From: an uncultured bacterium
GTDB lineage: Bacteria > Cyanobacteriota > Vampirovibrionia > Gastranaerophilales > Gastranaerophilaceae
NCBI GenBank assembly: GCA_949288725.1
Contig: CASELF010000042.1
Coordinates: 29,055 to 93,054, forward strand
Reading direction: 5' to 3'
DNA: 64,000 nucleotides
Part shown: in pieces, positions 56,704 to 64,000 of the stretch
Position numbering within the stretch: the stretch's first letter is position 1
Layout of the letters: the number at the start of each line of letters is the position of its first letter
Program-made: the position numbers and the translations under genes
Notes under the pieces: model-generated
The model's input: the letters and a program-made list of their open reading frames with translations, nothing else
Told to the model about the DNA's origin: nothing
Databases searched by the model: none

Positions 56704-57030
56704 ATGGCATTTTTAGCATTAGCAAGTCAAAAAAGTTTAATGATGCTGCAAAAAAACTTTTTACAATTTCAGTACACATCAATTATGAACCAAACACAAG
56801 CAGCAACAGCAGCAATGACTGCAATTGAAAGACAGTATGCAGATTCTGACGAGGATTATACAGAAGATGCTTCTTACATCTATTATCAAGATTTAAGTGA
56901 TCAACTTGAAACAGAAAAAGATTCTCTAGATTCACAATTAACTGCGATTGAAAACGAAATTTCAAGTTTGAAGACACTTGTTCAAAACAATATCAAATCA
57001 AGTTGTACATTGAATTTGATAAGTCAATAG
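56704..57030 (+). CDS. Small coiled-coil protein, 108 aa
   Basis: AAGGAG precedes the ATG. The N-terminus (MAFLALASQKSLMMLQKNFL) is hydrophobic but continues into a Gln/Ala helix, so it is not a standard signal peptide. Residues 60-100 form a heptad-patterned coiled coil (LSDQLETEKDSLDSQLTAIE). The size and all-helical character resemble secreted helical subunits such as needle or WXG-like proteins, but no signature is present. It converges on folD with seven bases between stops. Confidence 0.65.
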   Translation: MAFLALASQKSLMMLQKNFLQFQYTSIMNQTQAATAAMTAIERQYADSDEDYTEDASYIYYQDLSDQLETEKDSLDSQLTAIENEISSLKTLVQNNIKSSCTLNLISQ

Positions 57031-57037
57031 TATTAAC

Positions 57038-57874
57038 TTATAAAGATTTTTCAAAAAGTTCTACAGTGTTGAGCATCAATGATGTTATTGTCATTGGTCC
57101 GACACCACCTGGAACAGGTGAAATGTATGATGCAATTGGGGCGGCACTTTCAAAGTCAACGTCTCCACGGGTTTTCCCGTTTTCATCTTTGAAAATCCCA
57201 ACATCTACTATCACACAATCATTTTTTAACATTTCCCCTTTTATAATATTTTTCCCCACTGCAGAAATCACAACGTCTGCAGTTTTTATTATGTCTGCCA
57301 GATTTTTTGTGTGGCTGTGGCATACTGTGACAGTTGCGTTTTCATTCAATATCATTTGGGAGAGCGGACGCCCGACAATATTTGATCTTCCAACAATTAC
57401 AACGTGTTTGCCCTCTAATTGAATATTATACTCATTTAGCAATAACAAAATTCCTTTTGGTGTGCAAGGATAAACCGTTGGAATTTCACCTGAAAATAAT
57501 TTTCCAAAATTGTATGGCGTAAATCCGTCAACATCTTTTGAAGGTGCAATTGTATTCATTACATTCTCTTTGGAAATGTGCTCCGGCAGCGGCAATTGAA
57601 CTAATATTGCTGTTACATTTTTATCATTATTTAATTCTTCTATTTTTTCAAGTAATTCTTTTTCCGTAACATTTTCAGGATATTCAATAATCTTGGATAT
57701 AATTCCAAGTTTTTCTGCTGTCTTTTTCTTATTATTTACATAGATTTTACTTGCCGGATTTTCGCCTACCAAAATGACGACAAGTTCCGGTTTAGTTGAA
57801 AATTTGTCAATCTTTAATTTTAATTCTGCTAGTATCTTATCTCTAAGTTTTTTACCGTCCAGTATTGTTGCCAT
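57038..57874 (-). CDS. folD: Methylene-THF dehydrogenase/cyclohydrolase FolD
   Basis: The 278-residue bifunctional enzyme interconverts 5,10-methylene- and 10-formyl-tetrahydrofolate. YVNNKKKTAEKLGI carries the catalytic Tyr and Lys, QLPLPEHI and GRSNIVGRPLSQMI (NADP-binding) follow, and PVPGGVGPMTITSLMLNTVE is the C-terminal signature. It lies seven bases downstream of the CooC-like gene, in one unit with it. Confidence 0.97.
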   Translation of the reverse strand: MATILDGKKLRDKILAELKLKIDKFSTKPELVVILVGENPASKIYVNNKKKTAEKLGIISKIIEYPENVTEKELLEKIEELNNDKNVTAILVQLPLPEHISKENVMNTIAPSKDVDGFTPYNFGKLFSGEIPTVYPCTPKGILLLLNEYNIQLEGKHVVIVGRSNIVGRPLSQMILNENATVTVCHSHTKNLADIIKTADVVISAVGKNIIKGEMLKNDCVIVDVGIFKDENGKTRGDVDFESAAPIASYISPVPGGVGPMTITSLMLNTVELFEKSL

Positions 57875-57881
57875 TTTCCCT

Positions 57882-58697
57882 CTATTGTTTTATTTGCGGT
57901 AAATTCAGTCTGAAATAAAATTCTTTAATTGCTTGCTGTACAATTTTAGAATCTTTTTCTATTGAATTTTCTTTTAAAGTTTCATCGTATGGAATTAATC
58001 CAAGTACTTCCAATTCATTTTTGTTTAAAAATTCATATACAGATGAAAGATTTTTGTTATCCGCCTTATTTAATACAACTCCCAATTGATTTCCTGCGGC
58101 ATATTTTGCACTGAATTCTTCAATTCTTTTTGCCAAATGCACAGATTCTTCTGTCGGTTTGGCTACAATAATCGTTGTATCAATCTCTGTATCTACAAGT
58201 TGATTAAGATATTTCAAGTCAAATTCACAGTCAAAAATAACTATGTCATATCGGTTTATAATCTTGCTAACTGCATCATTGATAAGTTTTGTCACAGGAC
58301 ATCTGCAATCTTTAGAACCGACAAGCCATGAAACAATAATATCAACATTTTCTTCTAATGTGACTATGATATCCTCCATAGCCCATTCAATATATTCTTG
58401 TTTGGTCATATCATCAGGAATTCCGGTTTTATATTCGTGTTTCCCGCTTCGTATCCCGTATATTGTGTTTCTTATATCTAACCCAAAACTGTGACCTAAC
58501 TCTCCTGCTAAGTCATTATCAAGTAATAGGATAGATTTGTCAGGAAACATTTCCCTGAATATTCTCATAAACGCTTTAACAATTGTCGTTTTCCCGCTTC
58601 CGCTTTTTCCCGTAATTGCCAGTTTTACTGTCAAATGTCTTTCCTCTTGTAATCTGTTTTCTATTTCTAGTTTCTCATCAATGTTCTTTTTAGTCAA
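57882..58697 (-). CDS. CooC-like nickel-insertion ATPase
   Basis: The 271-residue P-loop protein of the MinD/SIMIBI class has a deviant Walker A, GKSGSGKTT at 30-38 with the signature Lys, then LLLDNDLAGELGHSFGL, and Cys131-Arg-Cys133 in SKDCRCPV. A C-x-C pair at this place binds nickel at the dimer interface of CooC, which loads carbon monoxide dehydrogenase. It has an extra charged N-terminus of about 24 residues. No CODH/ACS gene is in the window; a target such as another nickel enzyme elsewhere, or a related MinD-like role, cannot be excluded. Pairing with folD is suggestive of one-carbon metabolism. Confidence 0.75.
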   Translation of the reverse strand: MTKKNIDEKLEIENRLQEERHLTVKLAITGKSGSGKTTIVKAFMRIFREMFPDKSILLLDNDLAGELGHSFGLDIRNTIYGIRSGKHEYKTGIPDDMTKQEYIEWAMEDIIVTLEENVDIIVSWLVGSKDCRCPVTKLINDAVSKIINRYDIVIFDCEFDLKYLNQLVDTEIDTTIIVAKPTEESVHLAKRIEEFSAKYAAGNQLGVVLNKADNKNLSSVYEFLNKNELEVLGLIPYDETLKENSIEKDSKIVQQAIKEFYFRLNLPQIKQ

Positions 58698-58712
58698 CTT
58701 TTATATGAACTT

Positions 58713-58745
58713 AAAAAACGAAGACATTTAATGCCTTCGTTTTTT
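58713..58745. terminator. Terminator after rplI
   Basis: AAAAAACGAAG (58713-58723) and CTTCGTTTTTT (58735-58745) form an 11-base stem with A- and T-runs on both sides, ending the rplI transcript on the minus strand and separating it from the CooC-like gene. Confidence 0.8.
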
Positions 58746-58766
58746 AATATCTTTGAAATTTCTTGA

Positions 58767-59264
58767 TTATTCAGCAACTTCTTCTTCTTCAATTGCTTCT
58801 TTTACAACTTCTGATGCTGTAACTGTAATAGCTAATTCACATTTAACTTTTGAAGTTAATTTGATTAACATTGTGTAGTTACCAATCTTGTTGATAGGAG
58901 CATTAAGTGAAACAGTTTTTCTGTCAACTTCAATACCTGCTTGTGCTGCAAGTTCTTCAGTGATTTTCTTAGTTGTAATTGTACCGAATAATTTGCCTGA
59001 TTCACCAGCTTTTGCAGATAGTGCAAGTGTTCCGAATTTTTCGATAGCTTCTGCTTTTTCTAATGCTTCTTTATGTAATTTTTCTTGTTTTGCTTTAATT
59101 CTTGCAATATTTTTTTCTCTGTTTTCTAATGCACCAGGGGTAGCAATTTCAACAGCACCTTGTGGTAATAAAAAGTTTCTTGCATAACCGTCTTTTACGT
59201 TAACAATGTCACCAACTTCACCTAGGTTTTGTACTTCCTTTTTTAATATAACTTGCATATTCAT
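58767..59264 (-). CDS. rplI: 50S ribosomal protein L9
   Basis: The 165-residue protein begins MQVILKKEVQNLGEVGDIVN after two residues, with the L9 N-domain signature (VKDGYARNFLLPQGAV) and the long central helix to the C-domain (SGKLFGTITTKKI). It is about 15 residues longer at the acidic C-terminus (EAIEEEEVAE) than E. coli L9. AAAGGAG precedes the start. It stands apart from rpsF, rpsR and dnaB, its usual neighbours. Confidence 0.97.
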   Translation of the reverse strand: MNMQVILKKEVQNLGEVGDIVNVKDGYARNFLLPQGAVEIATPGALENREKNIARIKAKQEKLHKEALEKAEAIEKFGTLALSAKAGESGKLFGTITTKKITEELAAQAGIEVDRKTVSLNAPINKIGNYTMLIKLTSKVKCELAITVTASEVVKEAIEEEEVAE

Positions 59265-59362
59265 TTCTCCTTTTGTATTTATATTTCTGCATGTAGTATC
59301 AGGCTACTACAAAAATGCCTGTTTGTCGATAGTTTTTATAATTTTGTTAAGTAATTTCTCTA

Positions 59363-60166
59363 TTAGAGCATAATCAGACTAATCCAAATGAATAAAATAC
59401 CTGAAATAATGCCCATAATGGATAAGTGCCAATCTCCGTATTCTTTCGCAAGAGGCAACAAAGTATCAAAAGATATATATGTCATAATTCCTGCAACTGC
59501 AGCCATCAATATTCCTACTAAAATCTGCGGTACAAATAATCCGAAAATAAAAACTCCGAACAATGCCCCGATTGGTTCTGTTATTCCTGATAATGTAGCG
59601 TATAACATTGCATATCTTTTTTTGCCTGTTACGTGATAAATAGGAAGAGCAACAGAAATACCCTCAGGGATATTGTGTATTGCGATTGCAAAAGCAACTG
59701 AAACTCCAAGTGTAATGTCTTGTGTTGTTGTTAAAAATGTTGCCAAGCCTTCCGGAAAATTGTGAATACATATTGCAATTGCGGTTAATAAGCCTGCACG
59801 TTTCAACTTTGAATGACTGCGTGATGCAACTTCCATATCGTCAGGATTTAGTAATTCATCAGTATCAACGTGATCCGGCAGGAAATAGTCAATTAGCATA
59901 GATGTACAAATCCCAAGGATAAAACCGGCAAATACCATCCACTGGAACATATGTGGAAAATTTACCTGCAATAATTTTTCAGCCCCAGGTATGATATCAA
60001 CAAATGAAATAAATATCATTACCCCGGCAGAAAATCCTAATCCAAAGGATAATGCCTTTAAATTATCTTTCTTCGTGATAAATGCAACAGCCCCGCCAAT
60101 TGCTGTTGTTAATCCTGCAAATAAGGTTAGCCCAAATGCTAATCCGAAATTACTGTGTGTAATCAT
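59363..60166 (-). CDS. ZIP-family divalent metal transporter (ZupT-like)
   Basis: The 267-residue protein has eight hydrophobic segments and the two ZIP metal-site motifs, HNFPEGLATF and HNIPEGISVA, in helices IV and V, with an acidic His-containing loop (LPDHVDTDELLNPDDMEVAS) before them. ZupT-type carriers import Zn, Fe or Mn. About 90 bases upstream of the start lies a perfect palindrome matching the DtxR-type operator at 4257, so it is the best candidate target of that regulator. The start ATG has no strong ribosome site. Confidence 0.92.
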   Translation of the reverse strand: MITHSNFGLAFGLTLFAGLTTAIGGAVAFITKKDNLKALSFGLGFSAGVMIFISFVDIIPGAEKLLQVNFPHMFQWMVFAGFILGICTSMLIDYFLPDHVDTDELLNPDDMEVASRSHSKLKRAGLLTAIAICIHNFPEGLATFLTTTQDITLGVSVAFAIAIHNIPEGISVALPIYHVTGKKRYAMLYATLSGITEPIGALFGVFIFGLFVPQILVGILMAAVAGIMTYISFDTLLPLAKEYGDWHLSIMGIISGILFIWISLIML

Positions 60167-60256
60167 AAAATTATGTGTCCTTCTGGTTTTAATACTATCA
60201 CAAAAATTTTACTTGAGTGTATAATATCTTTTTTCTATTTTTGTTGTTCGAAATTA

Positions 60257-60270
60257 AAAGGCATGCCTTT
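60257..60270. promoter_or_regulatory. Perfect palindromic DtxR-type operator upstream of ZIP gene
   Basis: AAAGGCATGCCTTT is a perfect 14-base palindrome; its central ten bases AGGCATGCCT are identical to the core of the operator in the promoter at 4246-4274. On the minus strand TAATTT directly after it and TAAACA before it could be a weak promoter with the palindrome as spacer. It is centred about 97 bases before the ZIP start codon. Confidence 0.65.
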
Positions 60271-60346
60271 ATCATGTTTAGTGCATTTTAGCCCTATTAT
60301 ATTACGCTATGTAAAGTTATGTTAACAATAATGCCGCAATTGCGCT

Positions 60347-60385
60347 AATGGCTGAAACCATGTCAGCGACATGGTTTCAGCCATT
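60347..60385. other. Perfect 18-bp hairpin in divergent intergenic region
   Basis: AATGGCTGAAACCATGTC (60347-60364) and its exact reverse complement (60368-60385) flank a three-base loop AGC. A T-run (60397-60404) follows after a short gap on the plus strand. Both flanking genes start here and run away from it, so it is not the terminator of either; it may end a small RNA or the upstream antisense transcript, or be an insulator or mobile palindrome. Confidence 0.7.
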
Positions 60386-60420
60386 TTGTTAATTGATTTT
60401 TTTTAACAGAAATAAATATT

Positions 60421-60449
60421 TTGGACATGCCCGAAAAACAAGGTACAAT
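60421..60449 (+). promoter_or_regulatory. Promoter of the yggS-sepF operon
   Basis: TTGGAC (60421-60426), a 17-base spacer and TACAAT (60444-60449), with further TATA-like sequence just downstream. The yggS start is 43 bases after the -10. Confidence 0.6.
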
Positions 60450-60491
60450 TATATTATACTCAAGTTTCGAGTTATTTCTTGTAGAGGTTAA

Positions 60492-61157
60492 ATGATGTTT
60501 GAGACAGTTAAGAAAAATCTTTTTCAGATACAAGAAGAAATTGCACCTTGTAAACCAAGAATAATCGCAGTTACAAAGTATTTTGACGGGAATGCTATGG
60601 TTGCTGTGTATGAGGCAGGATTGAGGGATTTTGGAGAATCCAGAGTTATTGAGGCTTCTGAAAAAATCGCCGCTTTGCCTGATGAAGTCAGAGAAAATTC
60701 TACATTTCATCTTATTGGACATTTGCAGACTAATAAAGTGAAACAGGCTATTAAAGTCTTTGATTATATTCATTCGGTTGATTCGGTTAAACTTGCTCAA
60801 TGTATTTCTCAGCACGCAGTTGAACTTGGCAAAACTCAAAAAATACTTATTCAGATAAATAATGCCAATGAAGAACAAAAGTTCGGATTTTCTAAAGAAG
60901 ATGTGTTTGAAGCATTATCTCAGATTCTGCCATTACCTGCTATTGAAGTTGTAGGGGTTATGAATATGGCACCTTTGGGGCTTGCGGAAGACAAAATTGA
61001 GGTATTATTTACTGAGATTGTGCAATTGAGAGACAGACTTGAACAAAAATGTAACTGTAAATTGCCTGAGATTTCTATGGGGATGAGTCAGGATTATAAG
61101 GTTGCGGCTCGTTGCGGAGCAACTATGTTGAGGATAGGTAGAAAATTATTTAAATAA
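60492..61157 (+). CDS. YggS-family PLP homeostasis protein
   Basis: The 221-residue protein is a single alanine-racemase-like barrel that binds pyridoxal phosphate: IIAVTKYFDG contains the Schiff-base Lys, then HLIGHLQTNKVKQAI, VMNMAPLG, LSMGMSQDY-type (EISMGMSQDYKVA) and the C-terminal MLRIGRKLF. It buffers PLP rather than catalyses. In Cyanobacteria and Firmicutes yggS commonly precedes sepF, as here (19 bases apart), in a division-related operon. GTAGAGG precedes the ATG pair. Confidence 0.93.
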   Translation: MMFETVKKNLFQIQEEIAPCKPRIIAVTKYFDGNAMVAVYEAGLRDFGESRVIEASEKIAALPDEVRENSTFHLIGHLQTNKVKQAIKVFDYIHSVDSVKLAQCISQHAVELGKTQKILIQINNANEEQKFGFSKEDVFEALSQILPLPAIEVVGVMNMAPLGLAEDKIEVLFTEIVQLRDRLEQKCNCKLPEISMGMSQDYKVAARCGATMLRIGRKLFK

Positions 61158-61176
61158 AATTACGGAGGAAAAAGCG

Positions 61177-61692
61177 GTGGCAGCAATAGTAGATAATTTC
61201 AAGAAAGTTGTAAATTTTGTAGTAGATAGTATAAGTGGTGAAGATAGTCCGTTTGGGATGATGAATGAACCTGAAGAAGATGATGTGTATGATTATATCG
61301 AAGACGGCAATGCTGTTCGAGAAGTTGCACCTTCATCCTATCAACCTGTTGTTGAAAAACGTGAATCTAAAGTTGTTAGCCATCCTAGTATAAATAGAGG
61401 CGGTAATGAAGTTGTTGTTGTTGAACCTCGTTCTTTTGACGATGCTGCCACAATCGTTCAACACTTGAAAGATAGAAAAATTGTTATGCTTAACCTTCAT
61501 TTACTTGATAAAGAACAATCTCAAAGAACTATTGATTTTGTTTGCGGCGCCTCTCAGGCTTTGAACGGTAATCCTAAAAAAGTTGGGGATTTAGTTTTTG
61601 TTTTTGCGCCAAGTAATGTTACTTTGACCGCTGATTTAAATTCTCAACAAAATAAATTTAATGATTCTTTGTGGAGAACATCTCTACAATAG
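61177..61692 (+). CDS. sepF: Cell division protein SepF
   Basis: The 171-residue protein has an N-terminal amphipathic membrane-binding helix (VDNFKKVVNFVVDSI), an acidic linker and the C-terminal SepF domain: EVVVVEPRSFDDAATIVQHL, IVMLNLHLLDKEQSQRTIDF, VCGASQALNG and FVFAPSNVTL. SepF links FtsZ to the membrane in Gram-positives and Cyanobacteria. Start is GTG preceded by GGAGG. Proteobacteria lack it, which helps place the organism. Confidence 0.95.
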   Translation: MAAIVDNFKKVVNFVVDSISGEDSPFGMMNEPEEDDVYDYIEDGNAVREVAPSSYQPVVEKRESKVVSHPSINRGGNEVVVVEPRSFDDAATIVQHLKDRKIVMLNLHLLDKEQSQRTIDFVCGASQALNGNPKKVGDLVFVFAPSNVTLTADLNSQQNKFNDSLWRTSLQ

Positions 61693-61734
61693 AATATTTT
61701 ATGGTATGAGAAGAGAGATAGTTTAGACATTTAT

Positions 61735-61760
61735 GGATAGTCATTTCGGCTATCCTTTTT
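61735..61760 (+). terminator. Terminator after sepF
   Basis: GGATAG (61735-61740) pairs with CTATCC (61750-61755), followed by five T. Short but well formed. Confidence 0.65.
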
Positions 61761-61775
61761 ATTATGTGGATATAA

Positions 61776-61813
61776 AAAATTTGCAAAAGTTTTTGTTTTC
61801 TTTTGCAAATTTT
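61776..61813 (-). terminator. Terminator after ffh
   Basis: AAAATTTGCAAAAG (61776-61789) pairs perfectly with CTTTTGCAAATTTT (61800-61813); on the minus strand it ends in a T-run. It lies 30 bases beyond the ffh stop. Confidence 0.75.
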
Positions 61814-61842
61814 TGTGGATGTAATTTTAGAATAATTTTGAA

Positions 61843-63228
61843 TTAGAATTTTCTTTTCATTTTGTTCATCATTTTCATTGCTTGAACCATTGCTTTTTTC
61901 TCATTCTTTTTGCCAAAGCCGCCAAACATTTTTTGCATCTTGTTCATTCCGCTCATCATTTGACGCATTTGTTCAAATTGCTTTACATAGATATTTATTG
62001 TGTGCATATCCATTCCGCAGCCTTTTGAAATACGTTTTTTCCTTGCGGTATTCATAAGTTCAGGATGTTCACGTTCTTCAGGTGTCATACTTTGGATAAA
62101 TACTTCTATTTTCTTGAATTCTGTTTCGCTGGCGTGGGAGATTTTTTCTCTGTCTTCTTGTTTCAAATTTACACCTGGCAGCATCCCAAGTATTTGATCC
62201 ATTGAGCCAAACATTTTCATTTGTTTTTGCATATTCAAAAAGTCATTATATGAAAATTGCTCTTTTTGAATTTTTTCTTGCATTTTTAATGCTTCTTTTT
62301 CATCAAAAACTTCTTGCGCTCTTTCAACAAGTGAAACGATATCACCCATACCAAGAATTCTTGTTGCCATACGCTCCGGATAGAAATCTTCCAAGGCATT
62401 GAGTTTTTCGCCTGTACCTGTTAATTTGATAGGTTTTCCTGTGCAGTGAACTACTGATAATGCTGAGCCTCCTCTTGAATCTCCGTCTAATTTTGTTAAT
62501 ATCAAGCCGGTTAATCCTATTTGAGCATCAAAATTTTCTGCAACATTAACAGCCTCTTGACCTGTCATAGCGTCGATTACAAGAAGTTTTTCGTGTGGTC
62601 TGAATACTCTGTCTATAATTAATAATTCAGCCATCATTTCTGTATCAATTTGTAATCGGCCAGCCGTATCAAGGATTAGGACATTAAATCCTTTTTCTTT
62701 TGCGTAATCTATTGCTTTTTGTACTATATTTTGAACATCTTTACTATCTGGAATTGTAAATACTTCACATTCAATTTCTTTTCCAAGGGTTTGTAATTGT
62801 GTTATTGCTGCCGGTCTATATACGTCACAGGCAACAAGCAATGGATTTTTACCTTCCTTTTTTAGTTTTACGGCAAGTTTTGCTGATGAAGTTGTCTTTC
62901 CTGAACCTTGCAGACCAAGCATCATAATTATAGACGGATGCCCGTCAAGTTTTAGCGGTTGTAATTCTTTCCCTAACAGTTCAACTAATTCATCGTTTAC
63001 TATTTTTACCAATTGCTGTGAAGGATCTACTCCTTGTAAGATGTTTTCGCCTTCGGCTTTATCTTTTATTGATGAAATAAAGGATTTTACTACTCGCAAA
63101 TTAACATCTGCTTCAAGCAATGCCCTTCTGATTTCTCGCAGAGCCTCCTGCATATTGTCTTGCGTTAATTCTTGTGTGCGAGTTTTTGAAATTATATTTT
63201 GTAATTTTTCACTTAAATTGTCAAACAT
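61843..63228 (-). CDS. ffh: Signal recognition particle GTPase Ffh
   Basis: The 461-residue protein directs nascent membrane proteins to FtsY and SecYEG. N-domain is followed by the G-domain with LGLQGSGKTTSSAKLA, CDVYRPAAITQLQ, LDTAGRLQID, TKLDGDSRGG and the closing GMGDIVSLVE. The C-terminal M-domain is Met-rich (MKMFGSMDQILGMLPGVN, KMQKMFGGFG), with the RKKRISKGCGM segment that binds 4.5S RNA. Full length. Confidence 0.97.
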   Translation of the reverse strand: MFDNLSEKLQNIISKTRTQELTQDNMQEALREIRRALLEADVNLRVVKSFISSIKDKAEGENILQGVDPSQQLVKIVNDELVELLGKELQPLKLDGHPSIIMMLGLQGSGKTTSSAKLAVKLKKEGKNPLLVACDVYRPAAITQLQTLGKEIECEVFTIPDSKDVQNIVQKAIDYAKEKGFNVLILDTAGRLQIDTEMMAELLIIDRVFRPHEKLLVIDAMTGQEAVNVAENFDAQIGLTGLILTKLDGDSRGGSALSVVHCTGKPIKLTGTGEKLNALEDFYPERMATRILGMGDIVSLVERAQEVFDEKEALKMQEKIQKEQFSYNDFLNMQKQMKMFGSMDQILGMLPGVNLKQEDREKISHASETEFKKIEVFIQSMTPEEREHPELMNTARKKRISKGCGMDMHTINIYVKQFEQMRQMMSGMNKMQKMFGGFGKKNEKKAMVQAMKMMNKMKRKF

Positions 63229-63277
63229 GTGTAATCCCTTTTCAACTAAGTTTCTTATTATGTTAATCTTATCATAA

Positions 63278-63313
63278 AAAATACCTTATAGAAAATTTTC
63301 TATAAGGTATTTT
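63278..63313. terminator. Bidirectional terminator between secF and ffh
   Basis: A perfect 36-base palindrome with 18-base arms beginning AAAATACCTTATAG, placed just after the secF stop on the minus strand and upstream of ffh. Confidence 0.8.
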
Positions 63314-63337
63314 AGAAATGTATTTCTTTAAGTGTTT

Positions 63338-64000
63338 TTATGCTTCTTGAGGTTGTTCTTTTGCTTTTTTATTTGATTTTCTTTCTTCCCACATATCAAC
63401 AAGCATACTGCAGAAGAAAATACTTGAATATGTACCAACTACAACACCTAACATAATTGCAAATACAAAATCTTTTGTTGTTGAGCCGCCAAATAGGAAT
63501 AGCGCTAGTAATGTTAGGAAGGTTGTTAGTGATGTGTTAATACTTCTTGCGATTGTTTGGTTTACTGAAGCGTCAACAATTTCACCAAATGATATTTTCT
63601 TACTGTAATATCTTAGATTTTCTCTTATTCTGTCGAAGGTTACGATTGTATCGTTAATTGAGAAACCTAATATCGTAAGTATTGCTGTCATAAACAAACT
63701 ATCAACTTGAACATTACAGAATATCCCAAGTAATGAAAATACTCCGACTACAAATAAAATATCATGCACCAGACCGAGTATTGCTGCAATTGCATAATCC
63801 AGTTTAAACCTGAAAGAAATATATGCAATCATCGCAATAATTGCTAAACCTAAAGCAAGCATTGATTTTTGCAGCAATTCTTTACCAAGTGTCGCACCGA
63901 CAGAGGTAAACTGAATGAGTGATGAATTTTTATAATTAGAACTCATTATTGATGAAATATTCTTTGATAATTCAGAACCTTCTTTTATAAAGTGAGTTCT
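63338..64000 (-). CDS. secF: Protein translocase subunit SecF, N-terminally truncated by window edge
   Basis: The minus-strand frame is open to the last base; the ATG at 63946 is internal, so the gene starts beyond the window. About 220 C-terminal residues are visible, with five transmembrane helices and the SecD/F signatures LDYAIAAILGLVHDILFVVG, TILGFSINDTIVTFDRIREN (GYSINDTIVVFDRIRE-type) and NTSLTTFLTLLALFLFGG. With SecD it uses the proton gradient to help complete translocation. secD is expected just beyond the right edge. Confidence 0.95.
   Translation of the reverse strand, partial: RTHFIKEGSELSKNISSIMSSNYKNSSLIQFTSVGATLGKELLQKSMLALGLAIIAMIAYISFRFKLDYAIAAILGLVHDILFVVGVFSLLGIFCNVQVDSLFMTAILTILGFSINDTIVTFDRIRENLRYYSKKISFGEIVDASVNQTIARSINTSLTTFLTLLALFLFGGSTTKDFVFAIMLGVVVGTYSSIFFCSMLVDMWEERKSNKKAKEQPQEA

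Noticed and set aside
57038..58697. A complete Wood-Ljungdahl gene cluster
   Set aside because: Only folD and a CooC-like ATPase are present; CODH/ACS, Fhs and MetF-type genes are absent from the window.
63338..63946. secF starting at the ATG at 63946
   Set aside because: The frame is open up to the window end and residues before this Met fit SecF, so the ATG is internal.

Overview
The window is AT-rich, gene-dense bacterial chromosome. It carries a full informational core (rpsH, rplF, rplR, rplI, thrS, dnaB, two UvrD-type helicases, secA, ffh, secF) mixed with many lineage-specific proteins. An LdpA homologue, SepF, a cyanobacterial-type DprA-like protein and GH57/GH77 alpha-glucan enzymes occur with an anaerobic marker (HydG) and without any photosynthesis gene. 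This combination best fits a non-photosynthetic relative of Cyanobacteria (Vampirovibrionia/Melainabacteria, probably a Gastranaerophilales-like gut bacterium). The assignment is inference from gene content; no 16S gene is present. No transposase, integrase, prophage, CRISPR array or rRNA operon was seen, and one tRNA (Gly, anticodon CCC) was found.

Layout. 1-2.7 kb: the end of an unidentified gene followed by an N6-adenine DNA methyltransferase with its own HTH. 2.7-5.9 kb: an Fsr-like MFS exporter divergent from a DtxR/MntR-type regulator, which overlaps a membrane-protein gene; a palindromic operator lies inside the regulator's own promoter. 5.9-11 kb: hypothetical, HEAT-repeat and DprA-like genes, then pcrA. 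11-12.7 kb: an isolated rpsH-rplF-rplR island with long structured spacers. 12.8-18 kb: secA with an upstream mini-ORF, and a TPR protein. 18-21 kb: a homocitrate/isopropylmalate synthase-like enzyme, a cluster of palindromic repeats and a type IV pilin-like gene. 21-25.4 kb: a GH57 enzyme, an AGCS amino-acid symporter and an ACT protein. 25.4-34 kb: accessory region with several lineage-specific genes, tRNA-Gly, DUF2971, a zincin-like protein, a thioredoxin, rnhA and a helicase.

34-44.4 kb: a diverged membrane-anchored GH77 enzyme, tgt, ndk, a 5'-nucleotidase-like enzyme overlapping dnaB, a glycosyltransferase and a ComF-like gene. 44.4-49.6 kb: exported hydrolase-like proteins, a GH3 hexosaminidase and thrS. 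49.7-56.6 kb: one long co-directional block (serine beta-lactamase-like protein, ldpA, phosphopantetheinyl transferase, glmU, hydG, NUDIX, HAD). 56.7-64 kb: folD with a CooC-like nickel ATPase, rplI, a ZIP metal transporter preceded by a perfect palindrome that matches the regulator's operator, yggS-sepF, ffh and the start-truncated secF.

Themes: (1) a candidate DtxR-type metal regulon linking the 4.2 kb and 60.2 kb loci through the shared core AGGCATGCCT; (2) five convergent gene pairs whose stop codons share a YTAG tetranucleotide, leaving no room for terminators; (3) a set of lineage-specific membrane or Asn-rich proteins with a short N-terminal Phe-Gly motif, one of them carrying a GH77 enzyme and one a zinc-protease motif; (4) a clock/redox protein of photosynthetic Cyanobacteria (LdpA) kept in an apparently non-photosynthetic genome. 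Start codons were moved from the longest frame wherever a clear ribosome binding site favoured an internal start; each case is noted.
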